Positions 1-6,809 are shown, counted from the stretch's first letter. The stretch is DNA of 11,583 nt from Pseudomonadota bacterium (GCA_023438115.1 JAEZEB010000232.1:1-11583); one strand, 5' to 3'. Notes: generated from the letters alone by a model not told the origin. A program made the numbers and translations.

Positions 1-1101
1 CACGACGTCCTGCGGGAACGCCGGGCGCGCGCGCTCCAGTTCCTCGCCCAGCGTGCGTCCCGTGACGGTGAGCGCGTCCAGGTGCAGCAGCGGCTTGAGT
101 TCGCGCAGCAGCGTGGCCATGCCGCCCGCCGCGTGGAAATGCTCCATGTAGTGCCGGCCGGAAGGCTTGAGGTCCAGCAGCACCGGCGTCTCGCGGCCCA
201 TGCGGTCCAGCGCCTGCAGGTCGACCTCGAAACCGAGCCGGCCCGCCACCGCGGTGAGGTGCACGATCGCGTTGGTGGACCCGCCGATCGCGAGCAGCAC
301 GCGCATCGCGTTCTCGAAGGCTTTCTCCGTCAGCACGCGGTCCACGGTGAGGCGGCTGCGGGCGATCTGCACGGCCACTTCGCCGGTGCGTTCCGCCACC
401 CGCATGCGTTCGGCGCTCACCGCCGGCGGCGAGGCGCCGCCCGGCACCGTCATGCCCAGCGCCTCCGCGATGCACGCCATGGTGCTGGCGGTGCCCATCA
501 CCGAGCACGTGCCTATGCTGGGCACCAGCTGGTCGTTGACGTCGGCGATCTCGGCCGCGTCGATGTCCTCGGCGCGGAAGCGTGCCCAGTAGCGGCGGCA
601 ATCGGTGCACGCGCCCACGGTCTCGCCACGATGCGATCCGGCGAGCATGGAACCGGTGATGAGCTGGACCGCCGGCAGGCCGGCCGAAGCCGCGCCCATC
701 AGCTGCGCGGGCACGGTCTTGTCGCAGCCGCCGATCAGCACCACGGCGTCCATCGGCTGCGCCCGCAGCATCTCCTCGGTGTCCATGGACATCAGGTTGC
801 GCAGGTACATGCTCGTGGGCGCCGCGAAGCTCTCGCCGATCGAGATGGTGGGGAACTTCACCGGCAGGCCGCCGGCCAGCATGATGCCGCGCTGCACGGC
901 CTCCAGCAGCTGCGGCATGTTGCCGTGGCAGGGGTTGTACCCGCTGCCGGTGTCGGTGATGCCGATGACCGGCCGGTCCAGCGCCGCGTCGGTGTAGCCC
1001 GCTCCCTTGATGAAGGCCTTGCGCAGGAACAGCGAGAAGCCGGCGTCACCGTAGTTGGTGAGGCCCTTCCTCATCCCGCCGGAATCGTTGGACTGGGTCA
1101 T
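1..1101 (-). CDS. IlvD/Edd-family sugar-acid dehydratase (3' end outside the window)
   Basis: The first 367 residues of a [Fe-S] dehydratase, reading off the left edge in an open frame. Family members of about 570-600 aa remove water from sugar acids (arabinonate, xylonate, galactonate) or from dihydroxy acids, giving 2-keto-3-deoxy acids. Visible family motifs are NPCHGNMPQL with C58, GGCDKTVP with C126 and K128, GTCSVMGTASTM with C199, and GGSTNAIVHL. The three cysteines and the lysine following C126 match the [2Fe-2S] and Mg-binding pattern of pentonate dehydratases, each one residue lower than I recall for the Rhizobium arabinonate enzyme. The start ATG lies 4 bp after the stop of the Bug receptor gene, with no strong ribosome site of its own, so translational coupling is likely. 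Substrate is inferred to be a sugar acid because the neighbours are a solute receptor, a DapA-like lyase and a UxaA-type dehydratase. IlvD of branched-chain amino acid synthesis is less likely in this context. Confidence 0.9.
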   Translation of the reverse strand, partial: MTQSNDSGGMRKGLTNYGDAGFSLFLRKAFIKGAGYTDAALDRPVIGITDTGSGYNPCHGNMPQLLEAVQRGIMLAGGLPVKFPTISIGESFAAPTSMYLRNLMSMDTEEMLRAQPMDAVVLIGGCDKTVPAQLMGAASAGLPAVQLITGSMLAGSHRGETVGACTDCRRYWARFRAEDIDAAEIADVNDQLVPSIGTCSVMGTASTMACIAEALGMTVPGGASPPAVSAERMRVAERTGEVAVQIARSRLTVDRVLTEKAFENAMRVLLAIGGSTNAIVHLTAVAGRLGFEVDLQALDRMGRETPVLLDLKPSGRHYMEHFHAAGGMATLLRELKPLLHLDALTVTGRTLGEELERARPAFPQDVV

Positions 1102-1105
1102 TGCT

Positions 1106-2089
1106 TCATTCGCCGGCCTTCACGCCGGTTTCGTCGATCACCTTGGCCCACTTGGCCATCTCCGCCTTCAGGCGTCCCGAGGCTTCGGCGGGCGTCTGCG
1201 GCGGCAGCGTATAGACGCCCTGCTGCAGGAACTGCTCCTTCGCCGCGGGGTCCTGCATGATTTTGCCGATTTCGGCGTTCAGCCGAGCCAGGATGTCGGC
1301 CGGGGTCCCGGCCGGCGCCATGACGCCGAAGGTGGACACCACGTCGAAGTCCTTCCAGCCCGCCTCCACCACGGTCGGCACCTCGGGCAGCATGGAGATG
1401 CGCTGCGGGGTGGTCACCGCCAGCGCGCGCAGCTTGCCCGCCCGGACCTGCTGCAGCGCCGCCGGCACCGTCTCGGCGGCCATCAGCACCTGGCCGCCGA
1501 TGAGGTCGTTCATCGCCGGGCCGCTGCCCTTGTAGGGCACGTGGATCATGTCGGCCCCGCTCTGCACGCGGAACATCTCCACGGCCATGCGCTGCGGCGC
1601 GCCCGGGCCGGACGACGCGTAGGTCAGCTTCTGCGGATTGGCCTTGGCGAAGCTCACCAGTTGCTGGAAGCTGCTGGCGGGCACCGAGGGATGCACCACG
1701 AACACCAGCGGCACGTAGCCCACCACCTGCACGGCGGTCAGGTCCTTCTGCAGGTCGTACGAGAGCTTGCCGCGCTCCAGCCGCGCCATGGTGGAGTGCG
1801 AGGTCATCGCGCCCATCAGCAGGGTGTAGCCGTCCGGCTTGGCCTTGGCCACCAGGTCGGCGCCGATGTTGCCGCCGGCGCCGCCGCGGTTGTCGACCAC
1901 CACCTGCTGCCCCAGCGCGGTGGACAGGCGCTGCGCCACGATGCGGCCGATCACGTCGGTGGCGCCCCCGGGCGGGTACGGCACCACGAGCTTCACCGGA
2001 TGGTCGGGCCAGGCCGCCAGCGCGGCGGCCGGCAGCAAGGCGGCGGTGACGAAGGCGGCGCAAAGGCCGCGGCGCAGGATCTGGGGCAT
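1106..2089 (-). CDS. Bug-family (TctC-like) periplasmic solute-binding receptor
   Basis: 327 aa, the usual length for Bordetella uptake gene (Bug) receptors, which bind carboxylates in the periplasm and often work with TctA/TctB membrane proteins. Residues 1 to about 25 form a signal peptide: two arginines, a hydrophobic stretch, then an ALA-A cleavage region. The mature protein begins WPDHPVKLVVPYPPGG and continues with DVIGRIVAQRLS, VVDNRGGAGGNIGADLVAKA and KPDGYTLL, all characteristic of the family. The start is supported by GGAG 7 nt upstream. The dehydratase gene follows 4 bp downstream, suggesting an operon and a sugar-acid or related carboxylate ligand. No TctA/TctB membrane genes are visible, so either they lie elsewhere or this receptor serves another role. 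Many Bug receptors in Burkholderiales are orphans. Confidence 0.93.
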   Translation of the reverse strand: MPQILRRGLCAAFVTAALLPAAALAAWPDHPVKLVVPYPPGGATDVIGRIVAQRLSTALGQQVVVDNRGGAGGNIGADLVAKAKPDGYTLLMGAMTSHSTMARLERGKLSYDLQKDLTAVQVVGYVPLVFVVHPSVPASSFQQLVSFAKANPQKLTYASSGPGAPQRMAVEMFRVQSGADMIHVPYKGSGPAMNDLIGGQVLMAAETVPAALQQVRAGKLRALAVTTPQRISMLPEVPTVVEAGWKDFDVVSTFGVMAPAGTPADILARLNAEIGKIMQDPAAKEQFLQQGVYTLPPQTPAEASGRLKAEMAKWAKVIDETGVKAGE

Positions 2090-2096
2090 GGTTTGT

Positions 2097-2100
2097 CTCC
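2097..2100 (-). promoter_or_regulatory. Ribosome binding site of the Bug receptor gene
   Basis: GGAG on the minus strand, 7 nt before the ATG ending at 2089. It fixes the start of the receptor and its signal peptide. Confidence 0.7.
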
Positions 2101-2108
2101 GTTGGGGT

Positions 2109-2128
2109 GGCGGGTCTTCAATCCCGCC
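2109..2128. repeat. Inverted repeat in the divergent intergenic region
   Basis: Six-base arms GGCGGG and CCCGCC flank the 8-base AT-richer centre TCTTCAAT, 20 bp upstream of the receptor ATG. It could be an operator or a hairpin in the receptor 5' leader. In such GC-rich DNA six-base arms may arise by chance. The rest of the 155-bp gap (2090-2244) shows no convincing -35/-10 pair on either strand. Confidence 0.3.
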
Positions 2129-2234
2129 CGGAGTGTGGCCGCCCGATGCGCGCGCGAAACCCGCGCGGCGCTATCTTCAGAACGCAAGGAAATCTTGCTG
2201 TCGGCGCCACACAATGCCCGGGCCGCCCACTTCC

Positions 2235-2238
2235 GGAG
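2235..2238 (+). promoter_or_regulatory. Ribosome binding site of the DapA-like gene
   Basis: GGAG 6 nt before the ATG at 2245. It decides this start over in-frame start codons further upstream, where the frame stays open but the sequence has no homology to the family. Confidence 0.65.
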
Positions 2239-2244
2239 ACCGCC

Positions 2245-3174
2245 ATGACCGCCCCGTCCCGACTGCAAGGCATCTTCTCGCCCGTGCTCACGCCCTTCGG
2301 CGCCGACGGCGCGCCGGACCCGGACCGCTTCATCCGCCACTGCCGCTGGCTGCTGGCGCAGGAGGTCGGGCTCGCGGCCTTCGGCACCAACTCCGAAGCG
2401 AACTCGATGACGGTGGTCGAGAAGCGCGCCCTGCTCGACGCGCTGCTGGAAGCGGGACTGCCCGCGGCACGCATGATGCCGGGCACCGGCGCCTGCGCGC
2501 TGCCCGACGCGATCGAACTGACGCGCGAGGCGGTGGCCGCGGGCTGCGGCGGCGTGCTGATGCTGCCGCCCTTCTACTACAAGGGCGTGAGCGACGATGG
2601 CCTGTTCCGCTACTACGCCGGCGTGATCGACGCGGTGGCCGACGCGCGCCTGCGCATCTACCTGTACCACATCCCCCCGGTGTCGGGCGTGCCCATCCCG
2701 CTCACGCTGATCGACCGTTTGCTGGCCACCTTCGGTCCAGTGATCGCGGGCGTGAAGGACAGCTCCGGCGACTGGAAGAACACCGCCGCGATGCTGGAGC
2801 GCTTCCAGCCGCGCGGCTTCGACGTCTTCGCGGGCAGCGAGAACTTCCTGCTGGCCAACATGCGGGGCGGCGGCGCGGGCTGCATCACGGCGACGGGCAA
2901 CGTGAACCCCAGCGCCATCGTGCGGCTTTACCGCAGCTGGCAGCAGGCCGACGCGGACGAACAGCAGAAGAAGCTCGACGCGCAGCGCGCGGCCTTCGCG
3001 CAGTTCCCCATGATCCCCGCCATGAAGGCCGCCATCGCGCTGAAGACGGGACGCCGCGACTGGGTGCATGTGCGCCCGCCGCTGGTGGAGCTCACGGCGG
3101 ACCAGCAGCAGGCGCTGGGCGCGGCGCTGGACCAGGCAGGCTTCACGATGCCCGACGCGCAGGCGCTGGCCTGA
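2245..3174 (+). CDS. DapA-superfamily (class I, Schiff-base) lyase/aldolase
   Basis: 309 aa, a full-length (beta/alpha)8 enzyme of the dihydrodipicolinate synthase / N-acetylneuraminate lyase superfamily. The Schiff-base lysine is K171 in GVKDSSGD. The catalytic tyrosine is Y141 in YLYHIPP. The pyruvate-binding loop reads GTNSEANS around residues 47-54, where DapA usually has GTTGES. The arginine that in E. coli DapA (R138) binds the aspartate-semialdehyde carboxylate aligns with V146, so a lysine-biosynthetic role is unlikely. Members of this superfamily also act as 2-keto-3-deoxy-sugar-acid aldolases or dehydratases, and the neighbouring dehydratases would make such substrates. That role is inferred, and I do not recognise the exact substrate. 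The gene is divergent from the receptor/dehydratase pair and convergent with the FNR gene, whose stop is only 6 bp away, leaving no room for a terminator. Confidence 0.92.
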   Translation: MTAPSRLQGIFSPVLTPFGADGAPDPDRFIRHCRWLLAQEVGLAAFGTNSEANSMTVVEKRALLDALLEAGLPAARMMPGTGACALPDAIELTREAVAAGCGGVLMLPPFYYKGVSDDGLFRYYAGVIDAVADARLRIYLYHIPPVSGVPIPLTLIDRLLATFGPVIAGVKDSSGDWKNTAAMLERFQPRGFDVFAGSENFLLANMRGGGAGCITATGNVNPSAIVRLYRSWQQADADEQQKKLDAQRAAFAQFPMIPAMKAAIALKTGRRDWVHVRPPLVELTADQQQALGAALDQAGFTMPDAQALA

Positions 3175-3180
3175 CGCGGT

Positions 3181-3960
3181 TCACTGCATCCGCATCTCGC
3201 AGCGCTGCGCCAGCGCGGCCAGGTCGAGGATGCGCACGTGCTTCTTGTCCACCTTCAGCAGGCCCTGCTGCTGGAAGGCCGAGAAGGTGCGGCTGACCGT
3301 CTCCAGCTTCATGCCCAGGTAGCTGCCGATCTCCGCGCGCGACATGCGCAGGTGGAACTCGGTGGCGGAGTAGCCGCGGTTGCGCATGCGCGTCGACACG
3401 TTCAGCAGGAAGGCGGCAAGGCGCTCCTCCGCGTTCATGCTGGCCAGCAGCAGCATCACCTCGTGCTCGCGCACCAGCTCGCGGCTCATCAGCCGGGCGA
3501 TCGCGCCGTGCAGGCTGGGGTGCTGTGCCGCGAGGTCGGCGAGCTGGTGGTAGGGGATGGCGCAGATCTCCGCGTCCTCCAGCGGGATCGCCATGGTGGC
3601 GTGCTTGCCGTGGGCAAGGCCGTCGAGACCCATCACGTCGCCGGCCAGGTGGAAGCCGGTGACCTGCTCGCGGCCGTCACGCAGCGTGATCACCGTCTTG
3701 AAGGTGCCGCTGCGCACCGCGTAGATGAAGCCGAACTTCTCGCCCGCGTGGTACAGCGCCTCGCCGGCCTTGACGCGGCGGCGCGCGAACTTCATGCCGT
3801 CGAGCTGCTCCAGCGTCACGCCGTTCAGGCCCGCGGGCAGGCACAGCTCGCGCATGTGGCAGTGCGTGCAGTCCGCGGGCGGGACGCTGCGCGGCGCGGC
3901 GTGCGCGGCGTCGCGCACGAAGGCAAGGGGAGCGGCGGAGGGGGTGGCGACGTTCAGCAT
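3181..3960 (-). CDS. fnr: FNR-type oxygen-sensing transcription regulator (CRP/FNR family)
   Basis: 259 aa. An N-terminal extension carries the cysteine cluster C31-x2-C34-x5-C40. With C133 (in EICAIP) these match the four [4Fe-4S] ligands of E. coli FNR (C20, C23, C29, C122). Residues about 50-165 are the cyclic-nucleotide-binding-type beta roll and dimer helix, and about 170-245 the winged helix-turn-helix. The recognition helix reads LETVSRTF with E220, S223 and R224, the E--SR pattern that reads TTGAT-N4-ATCAA. The protein should be active as a dimer under low oxygen. The ATG at 3960 was chosen because everything upstream in the frame lacks homology and overlaps the receiver gene. A purine-rich AAGAGA lies about 8 nt upstream. 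It follows the receiver gene by 29 bp, so the two are probably co-transcribed. A matching FNR box is present in the promoter region of this pair. Confidence 0.93.
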   Translation of the reverse strand: MLNVATPSAAPLAFVRDAAHAAPRSVPPADCTHCHMRELCLPAGLNGVTLEQLDGMKFARRRVKAGEALYHAGEKFGFIYAVRSGTFKTVITLRDGREQVTGFHLAGDVMGLDGLAHGKHATMAIPLEDAEICAIPYHQLADLAAQHPSLHGAIARLMSRELVREHEVMLLLASMNAEERLAAFLLNVSTRMRNRGYSATEFHLRMSRAEIGSYLGMKLETVSRTFSAFQQQGLLKVDKKHVRILDLAALAQRCEMRMQ

Positions 3961-3989
3961 GGCTTCGTTCTCTTGGGTTTCTTTGGGAT

Positions 3990-4379
3990 TCAGTGGCGCA
4001 CGCAGGCGGCGGCGACGGCATCGGGCAGCTGCTCGAACTCGGTCAGCTTGTCCAGGAAGCCGGCGGCTCCCTGCGACACGTAGCGCCTGCGGTAGGGCGA
4101 ATCGGCGGTGTTGGTCAGCACGACGAAACCCGCGGACTCGCCGGCCGCGCGCACGGCCTGCAGCACCTGCAGGCCCGTGCCGCCCTCGAGGTGGATGTCC
4201 AGCACCACCACGTCGGGATGCGAATCCAGGATGCCGGCGATGCAGTCGGCGGGCGTGGCGCCCTCGCCCACCACCTGCATGTCGCGCGCCACCAGCGCGG
4301 CGGCGACGCGCTCGCGGATCGGGGCGGAGTCCTCGGCGAGGAAGACCTTCACGGCGGGGGACGGGGCTTGCGTTTGCAT
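3990..4379 (-). CDS. Single-domain response regulator (receiver domain only)
   Basis: 129 aa consisting of one CheY-like receiver domain and nothing else. The acidic pocket is E16-D17 in FLAEDS, the phospho-acceptor is D61 in VVVLDIHLEGGTG, the switch threonine is T89 in VVLTN, and the conserved lysine is K111 in GFLDK, so all residues needed for phosphorylation are present. There is no DNA-binding or enzymatic output domain, so it must act by protein contact, as a phosphate sink or relay, or on the FNR protein encoded 29 bp downstream (the last is speculation). No histidine kinase is in the window. The start ATG follows an AGAGGA about 11 nt upstream. In-frame sequence before it has no receiver homology. 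It is divergent from the small gene at 4565, sharing the region with the FNR box and the CTAGG repeats. Confidence 0.88.
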   Translation of the reverse strand: MQTQAPSPAVKVFLAEDSAPIRERVAAALVARDMQVVGEGATPADCIAGILDSHPDVVVLDIHLEGGTGLQVLQAVRAAGESAGFVVLTNTADSPYRRRYVSQGAAGFLDKLTEFEQLPDAVAAACVRH

Positions 4380-4471
4380 GACCCGTACTGTCCTCTGCGG
4401 GGCGCTTGCGCACCATCGGCGACGGCTGAAACGCCGGCTCGGCGCAGTCCGAAACGGCGCTGGTCCTGCGA

Positions 4472-4497
4472 CTAGGAGGGCTAGGACGATTCCTAGG
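4472..4497. promoter_or_regulatory. Cluster of CTAGG half-sites, probable operator
   Basis: CTAGGA occurs at 4472-4477 and 4481-4486 on the plus strand, and its inverse TCCTAG at 4491-4496, giving a perfect palindrome CTAGGA-CGAT-TCCTAG (4481-4496) with an extra direct half-site 9 bp away. CTAG is rare in this kind of genome and three copies in 26 bp are striking. The cluster lies between the receiver gene and the FNR box, about 93 bp upstream of the receiver ATG. A dimeric regulator, possibly a response regulator or an autoregulator, is the likely reader. The protein is unknown. Confidence 0.5.
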
Positions 4498-4515
4498 CGC
4501 CCGCGAAAACCGCGC

Positions 4516-4529
4516 GTGATCTCGATCAA
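4516..4529. promoter_or_regulatory. FNR box (9 of 10 consensus positions)
   Basis: GTGAT-CTCG-ATCAA matches TTGAT-N4-ATCAA in all but the first base. Its centre (4522.5) is 41.5 bp upstream of 4564, the classical spacing of a class II FNR-activated promoter for the plus-strand gene at 4565. It also lies 137 bp from the receiver ATG, so it could serve the receiver-fnr pair as an autoregulatory site. The matching regulator is encoded next door. Confidence 0.72.
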
Positions 4530-4551
4530 TACCGTGCCGCGTGCCGCGCGG

Positions 4552-4557
4552 TTTACT
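4552..4557 (+). promoter_or_regulatory. -10 element of the FNR-dependent promoter
   Basis: TTTACT matches TATAAT at 4 of 6 positions. It sits exactly at -12 to -7 if transcription starts at 4564, the start predicted from the FNR box centred at -41.5. No -35 hexamer is expected in a class II promoter. Confidence 0.5.
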
Positions 4558-4564
4558 TGCGCCC

Positions 4565-4825
4565 ATGCCCACCGCGTCCCCGCCCCCGGCCGCCCCCCAG
4601 CGGCAGCTGCTCGCCGAGTTCGAGCGCCGCTACGCGGGCTGGTGGACGGCCCAGGCCGCCGCCGAGGCAGCCGAACGCGCCTTCATCCTGCGGGCCCGTC
4701 AGCATGAACTGGGCGCCGGCGAACCACCGGCGCCGGACGACCTGCGGCGGATGCTGGACCTGCACGCAGCCGCCACCCGGCTGCAGCAGGACGCCCTGCA
4801 GATCCTGCGCGACGCCCCCCTCTGA
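4565..4825 (+). CDS. Small unrecognised protein, predicted FNR target
   Basis: 86 aa from the ATG at 4565. I do not recognise it. After a proline-rich N-terminus (MPTASPPPAAPQ) it is a predicted all-helical, charged, soluble protein: QLLAEFERRYAGWWTAQAAAEAAERAF, then DDLRRMLDLHAAATRLQQDALQILRDA, suggesting two amphipathic helices or a short coiled coil. There is no signal peptide, membrane segment or cysteine. An in-frame GTG at 4541 would give 94 aa, but it lies upstream of the predicted -10 element, so the ATG is preferred. No Shine-Dalgarno precedes this ATG, and the predicted transcription start is only 1 nt upstream, so the message may be leaderless. The FNR box suggests expression at low oxygen. 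Coding is supported by a homogeneous GC-rich codon pattern, but with little independent evidence. Confidence 0.65.
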   Translation: MPTASPPPAAPQRQLLAEFERRYAGWWTAQAAAEAAERAFILRARQHELGAGEPPAPDDLRRMLDLHAAATRLQQDALQILRDAPL

Positions 4826-4845
4826 GCGGCCGGAACTCCGGCTTC

Positions 4846-4865
4846 TCCGTAAGCATGCTTACGGA
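4846..4865. promoter_or_regulatory. Perfect 20-bp palindrome, probable operator
   Basis: TCCGTAAGCATGCTTACGGA reads identically on both strands without a spacer. It lies 20 bp after the stop of the first small gene and 46 bp before the ATG of the second, in the least GC-rich part of the gap. There is no following T-run, and a spacerless palindrome is a poor RNA hairpin, so a protein-binding site is more likely than a terminator. The reader is unknown. Confidence 0.55.
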
Positions 4866-4911
4866 AATTCCCTGGATGAGCTGACCGTGGAACTGGTCTA
4901 CTCGAAGGGCC

Positions 4912-5205
4912 ATGATCCCAGCCGTCGAACGCCTCCTGCCCACCGGCACCGAGTACATGGTGGCCGCCTACGCCGCGCCCCTCCACGCGGGCGGCCGGTT
5001 CGTGGCCTATGCCAAGGTCTGCCGCGGCCGTCCGTCCAGCTACTGGGACGCCTTCCCCTGCGTGGCGAAGTTCGCCAGCGCCGGCGAGCACTCCACCGCC
5101 GCGGCGGCGCTGGAGGACGCGCTCGAAGTCGCGCTGATGTCCCTGGGCAACCTGGGCGTCGTGCGCGGGCCGGTCACGCTGCCGGCCATGCTGGGCGCGA
5201 ACTGA
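4912..5205 (+). CDS. Small unrecognised protein
   Basis: 97 aa, not recognised. The sequence begins MIPAVERLLPTGTEYMVAAYA and includes GGRFVAYAKVCRGRPSSYWD, two cysteines (in KVCRG and FPCVAKF), and a C-terminal helix ALEDALEVALMSLG. The alternating hydrophobic pattern suggests a small soluble alpha/beta fold. There is no signal peptide or membrane segment. GAAGGG precedes the ATG by only 2 nt, closer than ideal, so the exact start is uncertain. It lies downstream of the 20-bp palindrome and may have its own promoter. Its stop is 7 bp from the stop of the convergent UxaA-type gene. Base composition is like its neighbours. Confidence 0.6.
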   Translation: MIPAVERLLPTGTEYMVAAYAAPLHAGGRFVAYAKVCRGRPSSYWDAFPCVAKFASAGEHSTAAAALEDALEVALMSLGNLGVVRGPVTLPAMLGAN

Positions 5206-5212
5206 CGCGCCT

Positions 5213-6760
5213 TCAGCTCACCACGCCGATGTTCCAGGGCACGAACTCGTGGTCGCCCAGCCCCAGCAGCTCGCTCTTGCTGCGCTCGCCCGAGGCGATG
5301 CGCAGCGTCAGCTCGAAGATCTCCTGCGCGTTTTCCGGCAGCGTCTTCGTGCCGTCGAGGATGGTGCCGCAGTTGTAGTCCATGTCTTCGGACAGGCGCT
5401 CGTACATGGGCGTGTTCGTCGCGAGCTTGACCGAAGGGACCGGCTTGGCGCCGAACATCGAGCCCCGTCCCGTGGTGAACAGGATCATGTTGGCCCCGCC
5501 CGCGATCTGCCCCGTCGCTGAACACGGATCGAACCCCGGCGTGTCCATGAAGACGAAGCCCGGCTGCACCACGGTCTCGGCGTAGCGGTACACCTCCATC
5601 AGGCCCGTGGTGCCGCCCTTCATCGAGGAGCCGAGCGACTTCTCGAAGATGTTCGCCAGCCCGCCCATGTGGTTGCCCGGGCTCACCGCGCCGTTGATCT
5701 GCACGTCGCGGCCCGGCGAGTACTCCTCCTTCCACCAGCGCACCCGCTCGATCAGCTTCTCGCCCACCGCGCGGCTCGCCGCGCGCCGCGTGAGCGTGTG
5801 CTCCACGCCGTAGATCTCCGGCGTCTCCGACAGGATGGCGGTGCCGCCGTGGCGCACCAGGATGTCCATGGCCGCGCCCAGCGCGGGGTTCGCGGTGATC
5901 GACGAGAACCCGTCGGAGCCGCCGCACTGCAGGCCCACCTTGAGATGGCTCGCGGGCACCGGCACGCGCACCACGTCGTTGGCGCGCGGCAGCATCGCCT
6001 GCACGGCGGCCACCGCGGCCTCGATGGTCTTGCGGGTGCCGCCGCTTTCCTGCATCACGAAGGTCCGCAGGCGCGGGCTTTCCTGCAGGCCCTGCTGCGC
6101 CATCAGGCCGGAGAGCTGGTTGCGCTCGCAACCCAGGCCGATGACCAGCACGGCCGCGAAGTTGGGATGGCGTGCGTAACCGCCTATCGTGCGGCGCAGC
6201 AGGTCCATGGGCTCGCCGCTCATCTCCATGCCGCAGCCCAGGCCGTGCGACAGGCCCACGACGCCGTCGATGTTGGGAAAGGCCGCCAGCCGCTCGGGCG
6301 TGAACCACTCGGCCACCTTGTGCACCACGGTCGCCGAGCAGTTGACGGTGGACAGGATGCCGATGAAGTTGCGCGTGCCCACCTCGCCGTCGGCGCGCAC
6401 GTAGCCCATGAACTTCGCCTGCTGCTCCGGCGCCAGCACCGGCGTGGGCACGTAGTCGCGGCCGTACGCCGGGTCGCGGTCGAACTCGCGGAAGCTCACG
6501 TTGTGCGAATGCACGTAGGTGCCCGCCGCGATGTCGACGGCGGCGAAGCCTATGCACACGTTGTACTTGAGGATCGCTTCGCCGGCGCGGATCGCGCGCG
6601 CTGCGATCTTGTGGCCGGCGGGCACCTGGCTGCGCGTGGTGAAGCCTTCGCCGGGCACCGCCGTGCCGATGCCGACGTCCACGCGCGCGACGACCACGTT
6701 GTCGCCGGGATGCAGGCGGATGACGGGGCCGGCCGTGCGCTTGCGCGAGATCTCGATCAT
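5213..6760 (-). CDS. UxaA/GarD-family altronate or galactarate dehydratase
   Basis: 515 aa, full length for the family (E. coli UxaA and GarD are about 495-525 aa). Residues about 11-90 are the SAF-type N-terminal domain with VPAGHKIAARAI and KYNVCIGFA. The large catalytic part follows: VGTRNFIGILSTVNCSATVV, GLSHGLGCGME, GLGCERNQ, LQCGGSDGFSSITANPALG, GNHMGGLANIFEKSLGS, FMDTPGFDPCSATGQIAGGAN, FTTGRGSMFGAKPVPSVK and EDMDYNCGTILDG. These enzymes dehydrate altronate or galactarate to 2-keto-3-deoxy (or 5-keto-4-deoxy) acids using Fe(II). Which sugar acid is used cannot be decided from sequence alone. No clear ribosome site precedes the ATG at 6760. The gene is divergent from a LysR gene that probably controls it, and it may be functionally linked to the sugar-acid genes at 1-3174. 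Confidence 0.92.
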   Translation of the reverse strand: MIEISRKRTAGPVIRLHPGDNVVVARVDVGIGTAVPGEGFTTRSQVPAGHKIAARAIRAGEAILKYNVCIGFAAVDIAAGTYVHSHNVSFREFDRDPAYGRDYVPTPVLAPEQQAKFMGYVRADGEVGTRNFIGILSTVNCSATVVHKVAEWFTPERLAAFPNIDGVVGLSHGLGCGMEMSGEPMDLLRRTIGGYARHPNFAAVLVIGLGCERNQLSGLMAQQGLQESPRLRTFVMQESGGTRKTIEAAVAAVQAMLPRANDVVRVPVPASHLKVGLQCGGSDGFSSITANPALGAAMDILVRHGGTAILSETPEIYGVEHTLTRRAASRAVGEKLIERVRWWKEEYSPGRDVQINGAVSPGNHMGGLANIFEKSLGSSMKGGTTGLMEVYRYAETVVQPGFVFMDTPGFDPCSATGQIAGGANMILFTTGRGSMFGAKPVPSVKLATNTPMYERLSEDMDYNCGTILDGTKTLPENAQEIFELTLRIASGERSKSELLGLGDHEFVPWNIGVVS

Positions 6761-6809
6761 GGCGGCATCATCGGCGGCCCGCGCGCGCGAGGCAATCGCG
6801 GGCCGCCAT

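Noticed and set aside
82..1260. Plus-strand open frame antisense to the IlvD-type gene
   Set aside because: The opposite strand has a clear dehydratase with conserved cysteines. This frame shows only low-complexity His/Arg-rich sequence.
3175..3180. Terminator between the convergent DapA-like and fnr genes
   Set aside because: Only 6 bp separate the two stops and no hairpin with T-run is seen.
4541..4564. GTG 4541 as the start of the small gene
   Set aside because: It lies upstream of the predicted -10 element and transcription start. The ATG at 4565 fits the promoter better.
4846..4865. Palindrome as an intrinsic terminator of the 86-aa gene
   Set aside because: There is no loop and no T-run on either side, so a stable terminator hairpin is unlikely.
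5040..6557. Long minus-strand open frame (505 aa) within the UxaA-type gene
   Set aside because: It is in another frame of the same strand region and is Arg/Gly/His-rich with no family motifs. It is a by-product of high GC in the real gene.
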